Positions 12,400 to 25,826 of a stretch of DNA of 64,000 bases are shown here, one piece after another. Below the pieces are notes generated by a model, which was not told the DNA's origin, did no database searches, and worked only from the letters and a program-made list of their open reading frames with translations. The stretch is taken from assembly GCA_029298735.1 (NCBI GenBank), contig JANSLP010000093.1:37147-101146 (forward strand), written 5' to 3'. The stretch is from Ophiostoma sp. CBS 140.51. Taxonomy: Eukaryota; Ascomycota; Sordariomycetes; Ophiostomatales; Ophiostomataceae. Each line of letters starts with the position of its first letter. Position 1 is the stretch's first letter. The position numbers were made by a program, and so were the translations under genes.

Positions 12400-13644
12400 C
12401 TCCTAACCTCCCGATCTTTTTTCATAAACATTATTTTAGTCTTCCTAGAATGAGCATGCCTTGAATTTTTTTTCTTAAAAAAAGGTTGATAGTCAATCTG
12501 AGATCGTAAAAAAGCCGAGAACTATGCATTACAATCAAACTGCCGTTTCTTCCGTAACTCGAATATCTACTTTCCATTCATTGTCCATTCACTTCTCACA
12601 ACTATGAAATCGTCCATTACACTTAATTCTCACGGCGGCATTCACTTCTTGTTGCGGTGGAGCTGAGTGGTGATCAACTTGCTCTTTTACTCCATGTCTC
12701 ATATTCAAAAAAGCGTTTCCCGTGTCTAAGATGGATGCGGTTGCCGCGTGCCGATGTGACAAGAAACGGGCACGTGAGAAGTGTGTAGCACATGCTGAAT
12801 GTCTCTCATTTCGCTGTCTGGCGCTGTCTTGCTGGTGCATCTCTTTCATGTGCAGCGCAGATCCTTGCCTCGCCCTTGAATGATTGTTCCTCCCTCACAT
12901 TCTGTCCTTTTCCTCACCACCATTTCTTAATGTGGCATTTTTCTTGTTTGTTTTTGAATTCTCCTTCATTTTTATTTGAGTTTATGTGTTACTTTTTCAA
13001 GTTCAAAACTCAAAAAGAAACAAAAAACTTTCTTTTTCTCATTTCTTTTCCAGATGAACAGTCAGTTCTTAAAATTTTATTCTCCGATCGAATACGACAG
13101 AAACACTGCCAGCCCTCAGCACAACGTAACATCTTTTACCGAATGCCTGTAAACTCCGATGAGCTTCCGCTTGTACAGGTACAACTTTCACTGGTTGAAA
13201 ATGCCATTCTCACAACTAAAGAACCCGCTGTGGCTGGTATGAAAAGGCTTGAAAATTTCGATGCCTACCAACAACAGCAAACGTGTGGCACATGAGTCTT
13301 CTGGTGGACATCCCGCTACTCGGCCCCGTCGGGCCAGGGTGAATGATGCAAAAGGCATCGAGATGCTCCGTTCCCGCCCTCGGCAGCGCCAATGACAACC
13401 ATCAGGCGACAAGGGGCCCTGCTTGGCGCCCAGCAGCTGAACTTCAAAGACTCTAGAAAATGAAGCCCCATATGGCGAAAAACAACGATTTGCAAGCAAG
13501 ATGTGCAAGATACGCTAAGATGCAAAGAGCACAAGCCCGCCTTCCATCCGATCTCACGATACCTCTATGGCCTTGAAAGAGCGCCTTTTATTGTTCGTTT
13601 ACCCTTTTCTGCCTCTTGATAACGCACATGGCCTCGACATCAAC

Positions 13645-13680
13645 GGACTCGACGGAGTTGACGGATTTGACGGATCGACG
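13645..13680. repeat. GACGGA-type micro-repeat
   Basis: A short array of degenerate (T)GACGGA/GACGGR units. Its core TGACGGATTTGACGGA at 13659-13674 recurs exactly at 17799-17814, about 4.1 kb away. It is non-coding. Confidence 0.6.
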
Positions 13681-14915
13681 GGCTGTGATAATATGTGCTC
13701 GGCTTTCGTATTCGCCATTTGGACATCTCTTTGACTCTTTTCGATTTCTTTGGGCCCATTTGGACCCTTTTCCAAGCCGCATATTTGTTTTTTCTGTGAG
13801 TTGACTCTGCTTCTTTCGTGATAATCATGCCCATGATTCCCATCTGTCCATCTGTTCGCGCTGATCTATGCCACCCTTACCTCTACTATGGGACCCGCGC
13901 TGGCGGCCTGTTGAGCGGTTGAACGACGGCCTGTTGTCGATCATTTGCTGACTGCTGAGCCTGCTAAACGGCAGTTGAGAAACAGGGCCACCGCTGGTCT
14001 GCCTCGTGGAGGCCACTGGGAGGGGACCAATGAGCCAGCGCAAAAAATGAGTGTCAGTCCTTGATGTACCGGTACATCGAGGTCGACAATCGATGGGAGA
14101 CGCGCACACGATGCCCTCAAACGCACAGAAAATGATAGTCGCCGACAACTGCTAGCATCAACGTTTGCAACGGACTGCTCATCAAATTCCCAGGAAAGTG
14201 GCAATTGATCAACCCATGATCCTTACGAGGACGCATTCGCTTGCCCCTTGGGCGTGCAGCCTGCAACCGGTTCGCCCAGGCTCGTGGGATCGTCGACGAC
14301 ACAGAGAGGGAGGCAGAGGAAAGGCATTCTGGTGGGCTTTTGATTTTCGCAAACATTGATCCCAAAGAGGATAGCTGCATGTCGATTTCACGCCAACAGC
14401 AAGAAAAACACACAGACCCAACAGGCCTGCCATGCGCTGCATTGCCTCGCGAAGTATCAGCAGAGGAGTTTAAAGAGGAGCTTACTGCTTGGAAAGGATG
14501 TCGCGAGGATGTTGCGAGGAGCTCTGTGCGCAACGCTCCGGCCTTATGGAGCGTGGCTGGAAAGGCTTCAGAGGCAAACTAAGTGGCAATCGAAACGCAA
14601 TGACGCCCCCTTGGCGAGGGTAAATGGTGGAAAAGGAGATGCCGATGTTTACCCCCTCCCCCCTCTGTTTCTGCTCCTTCACACAATCGTTTCGATGTTG
14701 GGTAGGCACCATCTGCCGACGCTTTTCGCAGATAATAATGTTCTCAAAAGGATCAGTGTAAGTTGAAATACGACTTTGACAGCGATCTCTTCCAGGGCAA
14801 CGCCTGAAAGCTTCTTTGTCTTCTTTCTTTTTGCCGTCATTGTTCGGGACCAATTTGCCCGCATCGAGAAGACTATCCCTGGCGATCTCTTCACTTGCTG
14901 GCCAGGGGCCTCGAC

Positions 14916-14938
14916 TTTTTTTTTTTTTTTTTTTTTTT
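14916..14938. repeat. Poly-T tract of 23
   Basis: An uninterrupted run of 23 T on the plus strand, in non-coding DNA. Its length may be uncertain in the assembly. Confidence 0.9.
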
Positions 14939-17798
14939 CATCACAATGCCGCGCCTGGCTTCCAGCTATTGGCTGTATTGGGATTTGTGTCTGTGGGGAG
15001 GAACAAAACGACCGGCAGAAGGAAGCGTAGAGGTTCAAGGTTTGACTGGTTCAGAAGGCAAAAGGAACGGCGAAAAAAGCAAAAATAAAAAAAGAAAGAA
15101 AAAAGGGCCGTCGAGCAGTTGGCCCGACACGCTACTGCCATAGCGCGATGTCTCCATTTACGAGATTTACGCGACTTGCTGCCAACTTTTTTTTTGTGCT
15201 CATCTCCATCTCGTTCCTGATCCTAATGCCCAGCTTCCGCCTATTTCTCCCGATATTTTTGCCCGCCGGCAGTGTGGATATGGAATCTTCTTTCTGCTTG
15301 ATGGTGGTCAGACGTAGACAAAACTCGTAGTTTGCAAGTTTGAGTCCGTCGCGTCAGTGCAACCCGCAACTACAACGGCTGTCACTGTCCTCCATCTTCT
15401 TAGTGACACTCTTTTTCTGACGTTGGCACTAATTGCCAGTTTAATTGTATTTGTGGCCGCAAATCAGGGGCAGTTTTGACTTTTGGGTGGTGGCCGCCAG
15501 CAGTTGGAAACGCGACCTAGGTACTGGTAGTTAATGCCTCTATGTATTACCATCTCGATGCCGTGCTGGCAGTGGTGAGAGTGTGTTTGCTGGGATTTGG
15601 GGGTTCATTTTGATATTCACCATCCAAGATATCTCACCCATCGAGTCAGCTCTTCTTTTAAATTCTCACTCTGGCCCCCAAAAAAATCCCAGTAGAAAGG
15701 AGAAAAGGACGGGATTTCTTTTCTGCAGGATTCCCGAGATCTCGACCTAGAATTCGTGAGAGCAAATCTCGTACTCGCATATTCGTCAGCAAGGAAGATA
15801 GACGGGAATGGGATTGTTGAATCGTCAAACACGGAGAAGGAGTTTCAGAAACAAGGCCACCCTTCCCCTCCTGCAAAAAGATGGGACGGAAGGATTGGTG
15901 TTGCGTGATGTGGATGCAGAGGCTGGCCGCAGCCTGTTGATCCTTATTGTTTTCAGCTGCAGGTGCGCGCCAATGAAAGAAGGCTGTTTTTTGTGTTATA
16001 TTGTGAATTTTACGGAGTAGAAATTTCCAAATCGTCAATCGTCAAATCGCCAGACCGATTGCCAGAGTCCCGACAAAAGCCAAAAGAATCTTCCGGGAAC
16101 CAGGTTCAATGGCACGATATTCGTTTAATGTTGCGGTATTGGGTTGTTGGGTTGCGTCCCGCATGTGCGTGCGCTTTGTTCTCTTGCCTCTTGCCTGTTG
16201 CCATTCCGCGCGCTCATCATGTCAGTTGAGAAATACAACTCACACTTGCATCGAGCACAGACATCATGTTGCGGTGAGAAGGCTGAGGTTCGCCCCGAAA
16301 GGTATTGAACAACGTCGATCACTTTGGATATTATGCACGACAACGACGTCTAGAGGCATATCTTTGAGGTCTATTCATTCCGCAATATGTCCGTGCATTT
16401 GACCTTTGATACTGATATCTTGGCTCAGTTGATCATCAAGAAGCTTTGATCAAATGTGTCGTCAGCTTCTAAGAAACTATCAAGAACAAGATCGCAAAAA
16501 GGGTAAAAAATTCCAACGCGAAATATGCCAACCACATGGTAGATACCAAAGCAAAGGCACTAACACGGGCGACGGCGCAAAATTTTTCTTGGGATTTTCA
16601 GGAGAGAACTTGCTCTCCGATTATCTCTCCGAATAGTTTAGTGCTGGCGTTGGTCTGGGCTTGTGCTGTTGGCTTCTGATATCTCGACATGGCTCAGCAT
16701 GGATGCTGCTCATTATCAGATGTTGCCGATACCTCGCCAACTGGCCAGATATCATCAATCTCTCGTTGAAAATTGCTACACATTGGCATGTTGCCAATAC
16801 GTGTACATCTCTTTTCAGCTTCTCCAAAAGGAAAGGCAACGAAACAAAAAAAAATTTAAAGTGAAATAATGGCAGCGGACCAGCCGCGGCGCAATAGACT
16901 GGCGTTCGGATAGGGAGGAGGCAAGAGAGAGAAGAGGAGACAAGAGAGGGGAACGAACCCAAAGCCCTAAGTTCTTGCAGCCCTCTTTCTCCTCTTTTTG
17001 GTCTTCTTTCCTCTTCTCGTAAAGCGCCAGTACACATCTGTACAAGTATCATAAACGATTTAACGGTTCTGCAAGATAGTCTGAGGCCCAATTCAACAAC
17101 CACTTCCCCCTCTCATACTTCACACAAACTCCCTAACCGACGCCGTAAAAACGCCAGAAGCCTTGCCAAACATGGGCTGGTAATGTCTCGGTCTCGGCCT
17201 GGTCGCTTTTTCGGGCCTGGCGGGTGGGCGCGGTCTGGCCTCGGGCGGACTGTCTAACAGGGAGGGTGACGCAGCGACGACGACTTGTTAAAATAGCGCC
17301 GTACGGGCAGTGGCAGACTGTGACTTGACTGGCGGACATTGACAGAGGAGCTTGAACGCTTTAAATTAGACAAGCGTGGTGTCGCATGGGTTCGCGTTCA
17401 CTTGCCTTTTCATGTCTTTCCGTCTGCTGGAAGAATTTTTTATTCTGCAACGGATGCCGCCCTCAAAGACCGAAGAAATGCGGCTGGTTTCAAACTTTCT
17501 TTTTCCTTGGGAGCAGTCGTACCGCTCAAGGCTAGGAAAGGCGTGCCGAGTACTATGGCGTTGAAGCTTGGTCAGAATGAGGTTTTAAGGCCGGAGCTAT
17601 GGGCATATTGGCTTGGTCGGGGGTGTCGATAATTGCGGTTGTGGATGGTCAACACGTTGTTGGTCGTTCAGATATCGCCAATATCGACGGCTATCGACAT
17701 TATCCAGACGGCTGCCAAGGCGAAAGAATGGCGAAAACAAGCGAAAGAGCGACCGATGTAAGTCAAGTCGACCCATATGGCAGGAAAGAGCTACCCCG

Positions 17799-17814
17799 TG
17801 ACGGATTTGACGGA
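17799..17814. repeat. Second copy of the 16-mer TGACGGATTTGACGGA
   Basis: Exact match to 13659-13674, followed by another degenerate unit (CTTGACGGG). It is non-coding; origin unknown. Confidence 0.6.
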
Positions 17815-20800
17815 CTTGACGGGTTCTTGCCTTTGTTGATTTTCTGTTGACCTTGACCTTGATTGACAAAACTGTTCCGAAGCGAAAGCCTTACGAGGTG
17901 AACGGACGTCAATTGCATCTTGGCGGCAGTCACGACTGGAGCGACTGGAGCCAGAACATTGCCCCAATCGCCCAAACGGGAAAGCGAGGTCAACCGTTCC
18001 TGCCGGTGAAAATCGACTACCAATGCAGAAGATGTCCGAGCGTAACAACATGAAGAACACCAGCATCCATAGCGGGAAGGAGCGAACGAAGGTTAATATC
18101 AACAGAAAATACAACCCATAACAAATGAATTGTCGATACTTTCTGTCTTTACATTAGAGTATTCTTTGTTGCTGCAATGCACCCACTTTTCAGGGGCATA
18201 TCGCCACTGTAAAATGCATGCAGAGCAAAGACATTGTATATTTTTTTCCAGCTGTAATTCCGGTTAAAAATAACAAGTCAAGACTACGTGAAGCTTCTTG
18301 TTTGTTTGTACATATTGATTTTGTAGATTTATTTTCTGGTCCACCTGAGAACTGGGTAGGCGGTTTTTTGTGTTGGAAAGAGCTACCCAACAATATGTCC
18401 CGCTTGCCCCGCCAGATTTAAGCCGATGACATTAAGTCCACCATGCTTGCCATTTTAGGTAGGTTCGACCGCGCTGAACCGGTGTTATCCCTTTCTTAGG
18501 AGCTCGGAGGCGCGAACCTGGTTCCTGGCGACGGCTCCTTTGTATCGCACCTTCCCATGGCTCTGTGTCAAAAACACGGGCTTCCATTTCGCTTCTATGC
18601 CTGGGCGCCCCTCCTTTTTACTCCTCTTGTCCCTTTTTTCTCTTTTCCTTTTCTGGGACAGTTTTATGGGCCCCATCAACATTACCACCCTCCGTTTAGC
18701 GACCAGGCCACCTCAAGCCACCATCATCTTTTCGAGACTTTGTCGAGCGTGTCTTGTTCCATTCCAACGGCTACGGGCCTTTCGCGCTATTTGCCTGCAC
18801 CAGACTGCGTCGAACAGCTTCTCCTCATGCTCCTCACTCCTCTTTATCGGCCTCTCTACGGAGCAGGCCCGCCGTGCGTTTCCACCCCCAGTCCAGCCGT
18901 CCAAGCCAACCCTGGCTGCACATCGCTGCATATCGAGGCGCATCGAGCAAGGGATCCTCTCTGCCCTCTACTTGTCGCAGAATGCACAATGAAACTCTAC
19001 GGGGTGGATTGCTTGTTCAAGGAACAAGGCCTGCACGAATTGACATGATGATGCCACAGTGACCACACAAAGGAGCCCTGTGATAACAAAATACACTACA
19101 AAAGAACCTACAGTGCGACGCCAGCAGGCCATTTTCATTTTCAGTCGAACAGAGGGGACTCGGAAATAGAAGCAAAAGAAAAATGGACGGCCGTTTCGCA
19201 CAGACGGGATGCAACGGCGTCCTGCCAAAAAGGCCAGAAAAAGGGGAGATGAATTGCCGTCCAACGACCGTGAGCCTTTTCCTCTGTTGCCCTTTCATCG
19301 ACGAAGGTTTTTTCTTCACCTTTGCGGGAAAAAAGCTCCTTGGCGGAAACCAGCAGCAAGTACTCACTTTCAACGGTTCCATCCCGTGTTAGTGCACACT
19401 CAGAAGTACGGTTGTACTCGTATGCACTTTCAAATGCGAAGAACGAAACAAAAAAGACCAACAACACGGTACGTTCTTTTGTGTGTCTTTTGTCGAGCCT
19501 GTGAGCCTCTTTCCCCTCATTTTCAAATCTGGTCGCTTTGGTTCCACGTTTTCCATCGCTCACATTTCTCCAGACACAAATCGAAAAATCGAAAAGAATA
19601 AAAGAATCGACTCCAGTTTTTGCATGTGGGTGGGGAAAGGAGAAATGTATTAACACCAGAATAGGCTTCGTCTAGCTGACACATGCTAAAAACCACCACC
19701 CGAAATGCGCAAAAAATACAATGCATCAACGAAAAATACGGAGTGGACAACCAGAAACTGTGGCTGCTCCTTCGACCCCAGTCCAGCGTTGCATCGGACG
19801 TGAAGACAAGGGGGCGGGGTGAACTGTTCTTTGGTCGCACCTCGGACACTATCGACAAGATGCATTACTTCCAATTTCAAAAGAGGGAATGGAGAAACTG
19901 ACAGCAAGCCACAAACAAAGCGATTCCGAAGCAAAAAAGTCACTATTTTTCAAATGACAATGGCGCCGGGGGCTTGCTGTTTCTGCTGGGCCTCCTCGTG
20001 GCAATGTTTCACGGTTGACCTGTTGACAGGGCTTGTCAGTATGTCACTAGTATGTCACTCGGAGAGGTTTTACCCTTTTGTTTTGCACTTCAATGAACAA
20101 ATTTACCTGCCACCAAAAAAACCCGACCAACAACGAACAACTTACCGGCCAGATGGAAGACGGACTCGGCGTTACTCGACACTAGACGGTTCCTGGATGC
20201 TGGTGGTGTCCTGATACCAAGTGGGGCTTGCCGCACCTGCAGGGCATTGGAAACCGTTACGGACTGGTGACGGCGACTGGCGGTGCCTGTGAGACTGACA
20301 GACGGCTCATGCAGCAAAAAGAGGACAGGCTTTCATTTGTGCGTGTCGAGGTCTCTTACGGGAACATGCACTTTCTGAAAAACAAACAAACAAGAGGACG
20401 ACAGAAAAAGAACGCAGGAAGAAAAGAAGGCGAAAATGAAGCGTGGGGACGAACACTCGGCCGCGTCACGACGAGATGAAATTCAGACAGCCCAGGCAAG
20501 AAACGCAAAGGGCGAACGAAGAGTCGGGCCGGCCAGCAAAATCAACCTCATACAAGTACCAACAGAAAGGGGCACAGGCAGATCGAAAAAAAGAAACACG
20601 GCTCGGGGAGACAGCGATCGGTGAATCAAGAAACGACGCAATCAACCATGGATGGTGAAAGGCGCATTCCCCGAAAACGCAACGCTGGTCAACACAGACG
20701 GTACCGAAATGCACAGAACATACAGAAAATACAGGAGAACAATTAAAAGACGGGAAGAAAAGGGTCAACACGGCAAGGACCCTCCTCCAACGGGGCGCTC

Positions 20801-22576
20801 TGGACGACTTCCCCGGCATGCCAACACGGGCAGTGGCCAGACCACTCTCCCAGGGCTGACGGTCCAAAACGACGCTCCTGACACGGACAATCCACATTGG
20901 AAGCACACGAGCAGTTTTTGTTCTGACGTCGATGGGCCTGGGACCTCATTTTCCCAGTGGCTCCTGGGTGGCCTAATATTCTATTTTCTCACTCCTGTCA
21001 CTTCCTCCGCTGCCACGATGAGACAGCCACAATGTACCTTCTGCTGCACCGCACAGGTATAACGGAACTTGAATACACGCATAAAACCAATCCAAGTGGA
21101 CAGCGTTCCATCACGACCCATCACGGCAACGAACCTGCCCACGGCGTCGTAGGGCGGTGTCAGCTTTGCAGGACTGGTGTCAGCTCATAACCAGGCACGC
21201 ACATGGTTCCTGGGGTATGGGGAGAGAAAGATAATTTCTTTTTCACATCTATATTGCTTTCTAATTTAGGCATTGTTTTACGATGCCAGTCTCTCTTTTC
21301 CTATCTTGACGGTGGACTTGTTCTATTTATTTTCATTTTCATCTTTTTCTTATATGTCCTGCTGCGTTATCTCGGTGGCTTGTGTTTTGTCCACATGCCG
21401 AGTTGGTAGTGCTGGTTCTCCAAAAATCACGGATGTCGTGAGTTGGGCTCGGCCTTTTCCTTCTTTTTGCTCCTCTTTTTACTTCTGATTTTATTGTTTT
21501 TCTCTTTTTTTTTCTCTCTCTTTTTTTTCCACTGCTGTCCTCTTTTTATTTCATGCACTTCTTTTTTCACTTTTTCCCGATCCCCTCTCTCTTTTGGGGC
21601 TGTCTGCACACTTCCTTTTCGACATTTTAGATCGAAACCCCTGCCACTACTCCATATCAGCTTAGACTAGCACAACGTGCATTAGCTGCCAGAGGTGCTT
21701 GGCGTGCCCCGAATAGGGGGAGTCTTTCACGGTTTGTTAAGTCTCGATACTTGTGCACATCGACTGTGTGAGTGGAGCCCTGAAATGCAGGTCCTCGCTT
21801 GGATCCACGAGAGGGGGCCACCGTCGAACACACACTCCTCTTTCTTTTGCCTCTCTGGTGGATGTACATGGTACTGGGAGGCAGGATCAACTGGAGACCA
21901 GTCTGAGTGCCGTTCTTATCACAGCCACGGTTGTTCTCATGTTTTCTGGGTCCCTCTTCTTCCTCTGTTTCTCTTTTCGACCTTCACACGACCCCTTGTC
22001 CACTTTGTGTTGCGTTTCCCTCTCGAAATACATATGTACAGACGAGGGCCCACGTTACTTTCTTTCTTTCCGGTCGGTATATGGATGCTGTCCCCGGTTT
22101 CTTGATCTCTCTTCATCTTTAATATCTTGCATCTCGTCGTGCATCCTGCAGCAGCTGGCCTGGAGTCTCAGCCTGCTCCTTTGTTCCTCTTACATTTTAA
22201 TATCTATTTGTTCTTCTTCTTTTCTTCTCTTATTGTCTCACCTCACTACACAACGGCAACGGCTTGTCAGACTGCAGAGCCTGTGTCTCGAATCACATTG
22301 CGAACGGCACGACAGCACAACGGTATTCGTCAACGGACATCAAATTTATTTGAGTCTGCTCAACACACTTGCGATATCTCTTTCCCGGGTGAGAGCCGAC
22401 ACTCGCGCCTCTCACGCCCGCTGTGCATCATCACGCCAACGACCTGGGTGCATGGCAACTGTAACCCGGAACAGTTGATGCATTGAGTCGAACCGGCAGC
22501 ATAACGCCCGAATTTACAATCGACATACAAAACGACACATAATTATTCATACCGCAAACACCACACAACCGTCACC

Positions 22577-24246
22577 ATGAAGATCGTCACACAAGTCCTG
22601 GCACTGCTGCTGCCAGCATTGTTGATGCCACAGCTGGCCGCTGCTGCCGTTAACGGAGCCGTCTTTGGCGACCTGCCATCATGCGCACTTACATGTCTAA
22701 TTTCGTCACTGGGCGACTCAGCTTGTTCTGTCACAAATACGACCTGCATGTGTCTCGACACGAAGCTGCAGGACGACTCGACGACATGCATTCTGGCCAA
22801 CTGCACCACGCTGGAGGCTCTAAGTGCCAAGAACATTACCGCCATTGGGTGTGACCAGCCCATCCGTGACAAGAGCAATACTTTCAGGGTTACGTCGACG
22901 ACGCTCGCCATCATCACGGGCGTCTTTCTGGTGACCCGTATTGCGTACCGCATTTTTGTGGCCGGCAGCATTGGCTGGGACGACTGGGTAGCCATGATCT
23001 CGTTCTTCGTTGGCGTCCCTAGCAGTGTCATCAACATCCAAGGTCTAGCCGCCAACGGTCTTGGCCACGACATCTGGACGTTGCCCTCGGCCGAAATCTA
23101 TCGATTCATCAAATTTTTTTACATTATCGAAATCTTTTATTTTACCGACGTCACGCTCCTCAAGCTTACGATCCTCTTCTTCTATCTGCGCATCTTCCCA
23201 ACCAAGGGCGTCCGCCGCATTATCTGGGGCACCATTGGCTTCGTGGTTGTGTATGGTCTGACGTTCATCTTTGTGGGCATCTTCCAGTGCCACCCCATTT
23301 CCTACTACTGGACCAACTGGGATGGCGAGCACACTGGTACCTGTCTCAGTGTCAATGCCATCGGTTGGGCTAATGCGGCTATTAGCATTGCGCTCGACCT
23401 TTGGATGCTGGCAGTGCCGCTGTACCAGCTGCGCAAGCTGCGTCTGCACTGGAAGAAGAAGCTTAGTGTCGGCGTCATGTTTACCGTGGGCACATTGTAA
23501 GTACCCCCCCTTCTTTTTGTCTTGACTTCCATTGTTCACCTCTAACAACTTATAGCGTCACCGTTGTGAGTATTCTCCGCCTGCAGTCGCTCCTCAGCTT
23601 CGCCAACTCGACGAACCCGACCTGGGACAACTATGAGGTCATCAACTGGTCCACGATTGAAATCAACGTCGGCATCATCTGCGCCTGTCTCCCCTCGACC
23701 CGCCTCATTCTCGTCCACTTCTTCCCCCGCGTCCTGGGATCGTCGAGCCTCCGCTACAACAGTAACAACCACTACTACGACCAGGACGGCAACGGCAACA
23801 GCCAGCGCCACGGCGGTATTGGCGGCAGCAACAACCGCGGCGCCGGCGGTACCGGTGGCGCGGGCAGCCGGGTGCGCAGCATCCCGCTCGTGTCGACCGC
23901 CTCGAGCCGGCACCAAAAGGGCACCAACACGACCATTACCACCATCAACGCGCACGACGAGGAGGACGATCTCGGCATGATGCACGAGGGCCGCTTTGGC
24001 CGCAGCAACTCGGCCGCAGGCATCCATGGCCCGCTGGGTGGTGGTGGTGCGCAGCACGGCCAAAAAGAGTCTATTGGTGGAACAGGGGCCAGCGGCCCCG
24101 GCGGCATCTTGTACCAAAAGTCGTACGCCGTCGAGTACGGCTCCGAGTACAATGACGAGGCGCGGCTAGTGTACGAGCGCGGGCAGCAGGGCAACAGCAG
24201 CAAGTCGGACCTCAAGTCCTCAAGAGGAAGTGAGTCGTCTTTGTAG
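22577..24246 (+). CDS. CFEM-domain Pth11-like seven-helix receptor
   Basis: Plasma-membrane protein of about 536 residues (exons 22577-23496 and 23556-24246; 59-nt intron, GTAAGT donor, TATAG acceptor). A signal peptide covers about residues 1-23. A CFEM module with eight Cys follows at about 30-95: PSC, LTC, SAC, TTC, MC, TTC, ANC and GC in order. Seven hydrophobic segments follow, with the conserved fungal rhodopsin-like features DDWVAM after helix 2, GLGHDIW, DVTLLKLTILFFYLRIF and FQCHPISYYW. The intron falls between helices 6 and 7. The cytoplasmic tail after about residue 400 is Gly/Asn/Ser-rich and looks disordered. In Magnaporthe, PTH11 senses surface cues for appressorium formation; the ligand here is unknown. 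The ATG context CACCATGA is good. The AA9 gene follows 675 bp downstream on the same strand. Confidence 0.92.
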
Positions 24247-24921
24247 TTCTTTGCACTTAGGCTTTGCATTTCCTCTGTTATTTGTCTTTTTGGTGGATAA
24301 AGAAAGCAAGGTGTTTTTGATTTGGTCATTTTTTTGGTCTTTGGGCTGCCCAGGATGGGCTTGGCTCCTGTTTTCATTTGTCGCAATACACCCATACAGG
24401 TAGCTATCCGTATATAATTCTGTCATCACCTACCATGGTGCTTGACTTGTACATATTCATGTAAAAAAACAATCGAACATAAATGATACACCAAACAGAA
24501 TATTTCTTGCTATTATTGTGACTGAATAGCGAACATTGACTTGGTCTCGGCAGTTGCACGCCCGACTTACAGCACCGCCAACAGCACCGACCCTTGTGGT
24601 TACCCCCCCTGTCTTTCCTTCCGAAATTGCCTAAAATGGATGCAATTTACAGGGCCAATAACAAGATCATTTACACCTCTCATACCATGCATCTTGCACA
24701 ATATGCTCTCTTTCCTGTTTCCATGTAAAGCACATCGTAAAATGCACAGTCTTCTATTGCCGTTTCCCGAAAGGGGTGCAAGAGGCTTCGATCAGCGAAA
24801 ACAATGATCACGTAAATATGTTGCCGAGACTCAAATACAACGCGCTTCCTCTACTGTGAGACATCCTGAAGCCAAGACAACGCCCAAAATCCACATCTAA
24901 GTCAACACCAATACCATCGCC
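24247..24921. other. Intergenic, promoter of the AA9 gene
   Basis: 675 bp without a supported gene. It should contain the 3' end of the receptor transcript and the promoter of the LPMO gene. Confidence 0.4.
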
Positions 24922-25674
24922 ATGAAGTTCCTCATTTTACTCCTCGCTGCCACGGCGCAGGCTCACTGTATGTTACCCTCCCTTTGCTATTTTTTCTCAC
25001 CACTAACATCTTTAGACACATTTCCTCGCCTTGTCGTCAATGGCCAGCCCGCCGAAGACAAGGACTGGCAGGTCACACGCATGACCAAGAACGCCCAGAG
25101 CAAAACCGGTGTCACCAACGTGGCCAGCCCGGACATTCGCTGCTACCAGGCACAGACGGCGCCGTCCGTCGCTACGGTGCCGGCAGGTGCCACCATCCAC
25201 TATATCGCTTCACAGCAGGTCAACCATCCAGGGCCGACGCAGTACTACCTGGCCAAAGTGCCCGAGGGCCAGTCGGTCAAGACATGGGACGGCGCCGGAG
25301 CCGTGTGGTTCAAGTTCCACACAGAGATGCCCCTGGCGGGCGGCAGCGGCGGACAGTCGTGGCCGGCACAGAACCTGTACCAGACGGCCAATGCGACGAT
25401 CCCGGCGGCCACGCCCAGTGGTGACTACTTGTTGAGAGTGGAACAGATTGCACTGCACCTGGCACAGACAGCCGACGGTGCGCAGTTTTATCTGGCTTGC
25501 TCACAGGTGACGATTACCGGCGGCGGCGACGGAACACCGGGTCCCCTAGTGGCCTTTCCGGGTGCGTACAAGGCGACCGACCCGGGCATCCTGGTGAACC
25601 TGGGCAAGGTGTCGTCGACGACGTATGTGCCGCCCGGACCGGCCGTCTGGCCTGCATCGGGTGTCACGTCGTAG
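24922..25674 (+). CDS. AA9 lytic polysaccharide monooxygenase (formerly GH61)
   Basis: Secreted copper enzyme that oxidatively cleaves cellulose or related beta-glucans. Exons 24922-24967 and 25016-25674 (48-nt intron) give 234 residues. The signal peptide ends in AQA, so His15 becomes residue 1 of the mature enzyme, as the histidine brace requires. The intron splits the next codon, giving H-Y-T-F-P-R-L after splicing. The second brace His is in VNHPGP (about H86), and the axial Tyr is in QFYLACSQ (about Y174), with second-shell His (about 163) and Gln (about 172). Cys58 and Cys177 fit the conserved disulfide. FPGAYKATDPGILVN is the usual C-terminal family signature. There is no CBM1 or linker, so it is a single-domain AA9. 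Regioselectivity and substrate cannot be read from sequence. Confidence 0.95.
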   Translation: MKFLILLLAATAQAHCMLPSLCYFFSPLTSLDTFPRLVVNGQPAEDKDWQVTRMTKNAQSKTGVTNVASPDIRCYQAQTAPSVATVPAGATIHYIASQQVNHPGPTQYYLAKVPEGQSVKTWDGAGAVWFKFHTEMPLAGGSGGQSWPAQNLYQTANATIPAATPSGDYLLRVEQIALHLAQTADGAQFYLACSQVTITGGGDGTPGPLVAFPGAYKATDPGILVNLGKVSSTTYVPPGPAVWPASGVTS

Positions 25675-25826
25675 GAGAGGATTCAATACTGTTATTGATT
25701 TTAAGACGGATATATTTACAGAAATATCAATTTTATTACGAGAGTTATTTATTACATGCGTCCCATTGCCATCCTTTTCCACAGTCCTCTTTGCGATTTA
25801 TCGTACAATGTTGAGACCGGCACGCC

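Larger units (their letters stand above)
12400..22576. other. 10-kb gene-poor region
   Basis: No gene can be supported on either strand. Open frames up to about 170 codons exist, but they overlap on both strands, are low in complexity and lack family motifs, signal peptides or credible splice patterns. One plus-strand frame at 14241-14582 has a somewhat charged, protein-like composition but no recognisable motif. The region contains a 23-T run at 14916-14938, other T/C-rich stretches near 21450-21600, and two copies of the 16-mer TGACGGATTTGACGGA (13659 and 17799). The last 2 kb probably serve as promoter for the CFEM receptor gene. Decayed transposons cannot be excluded without a library search. 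Confidence 0.5.

Noticed and set aside
14241..14582. 113-codon plus-strand frame with a charged composition
   Set aside because: No recognisable motif, competing frames on the other strand, and no promoter or splice context. It stays within the gene-poor region.
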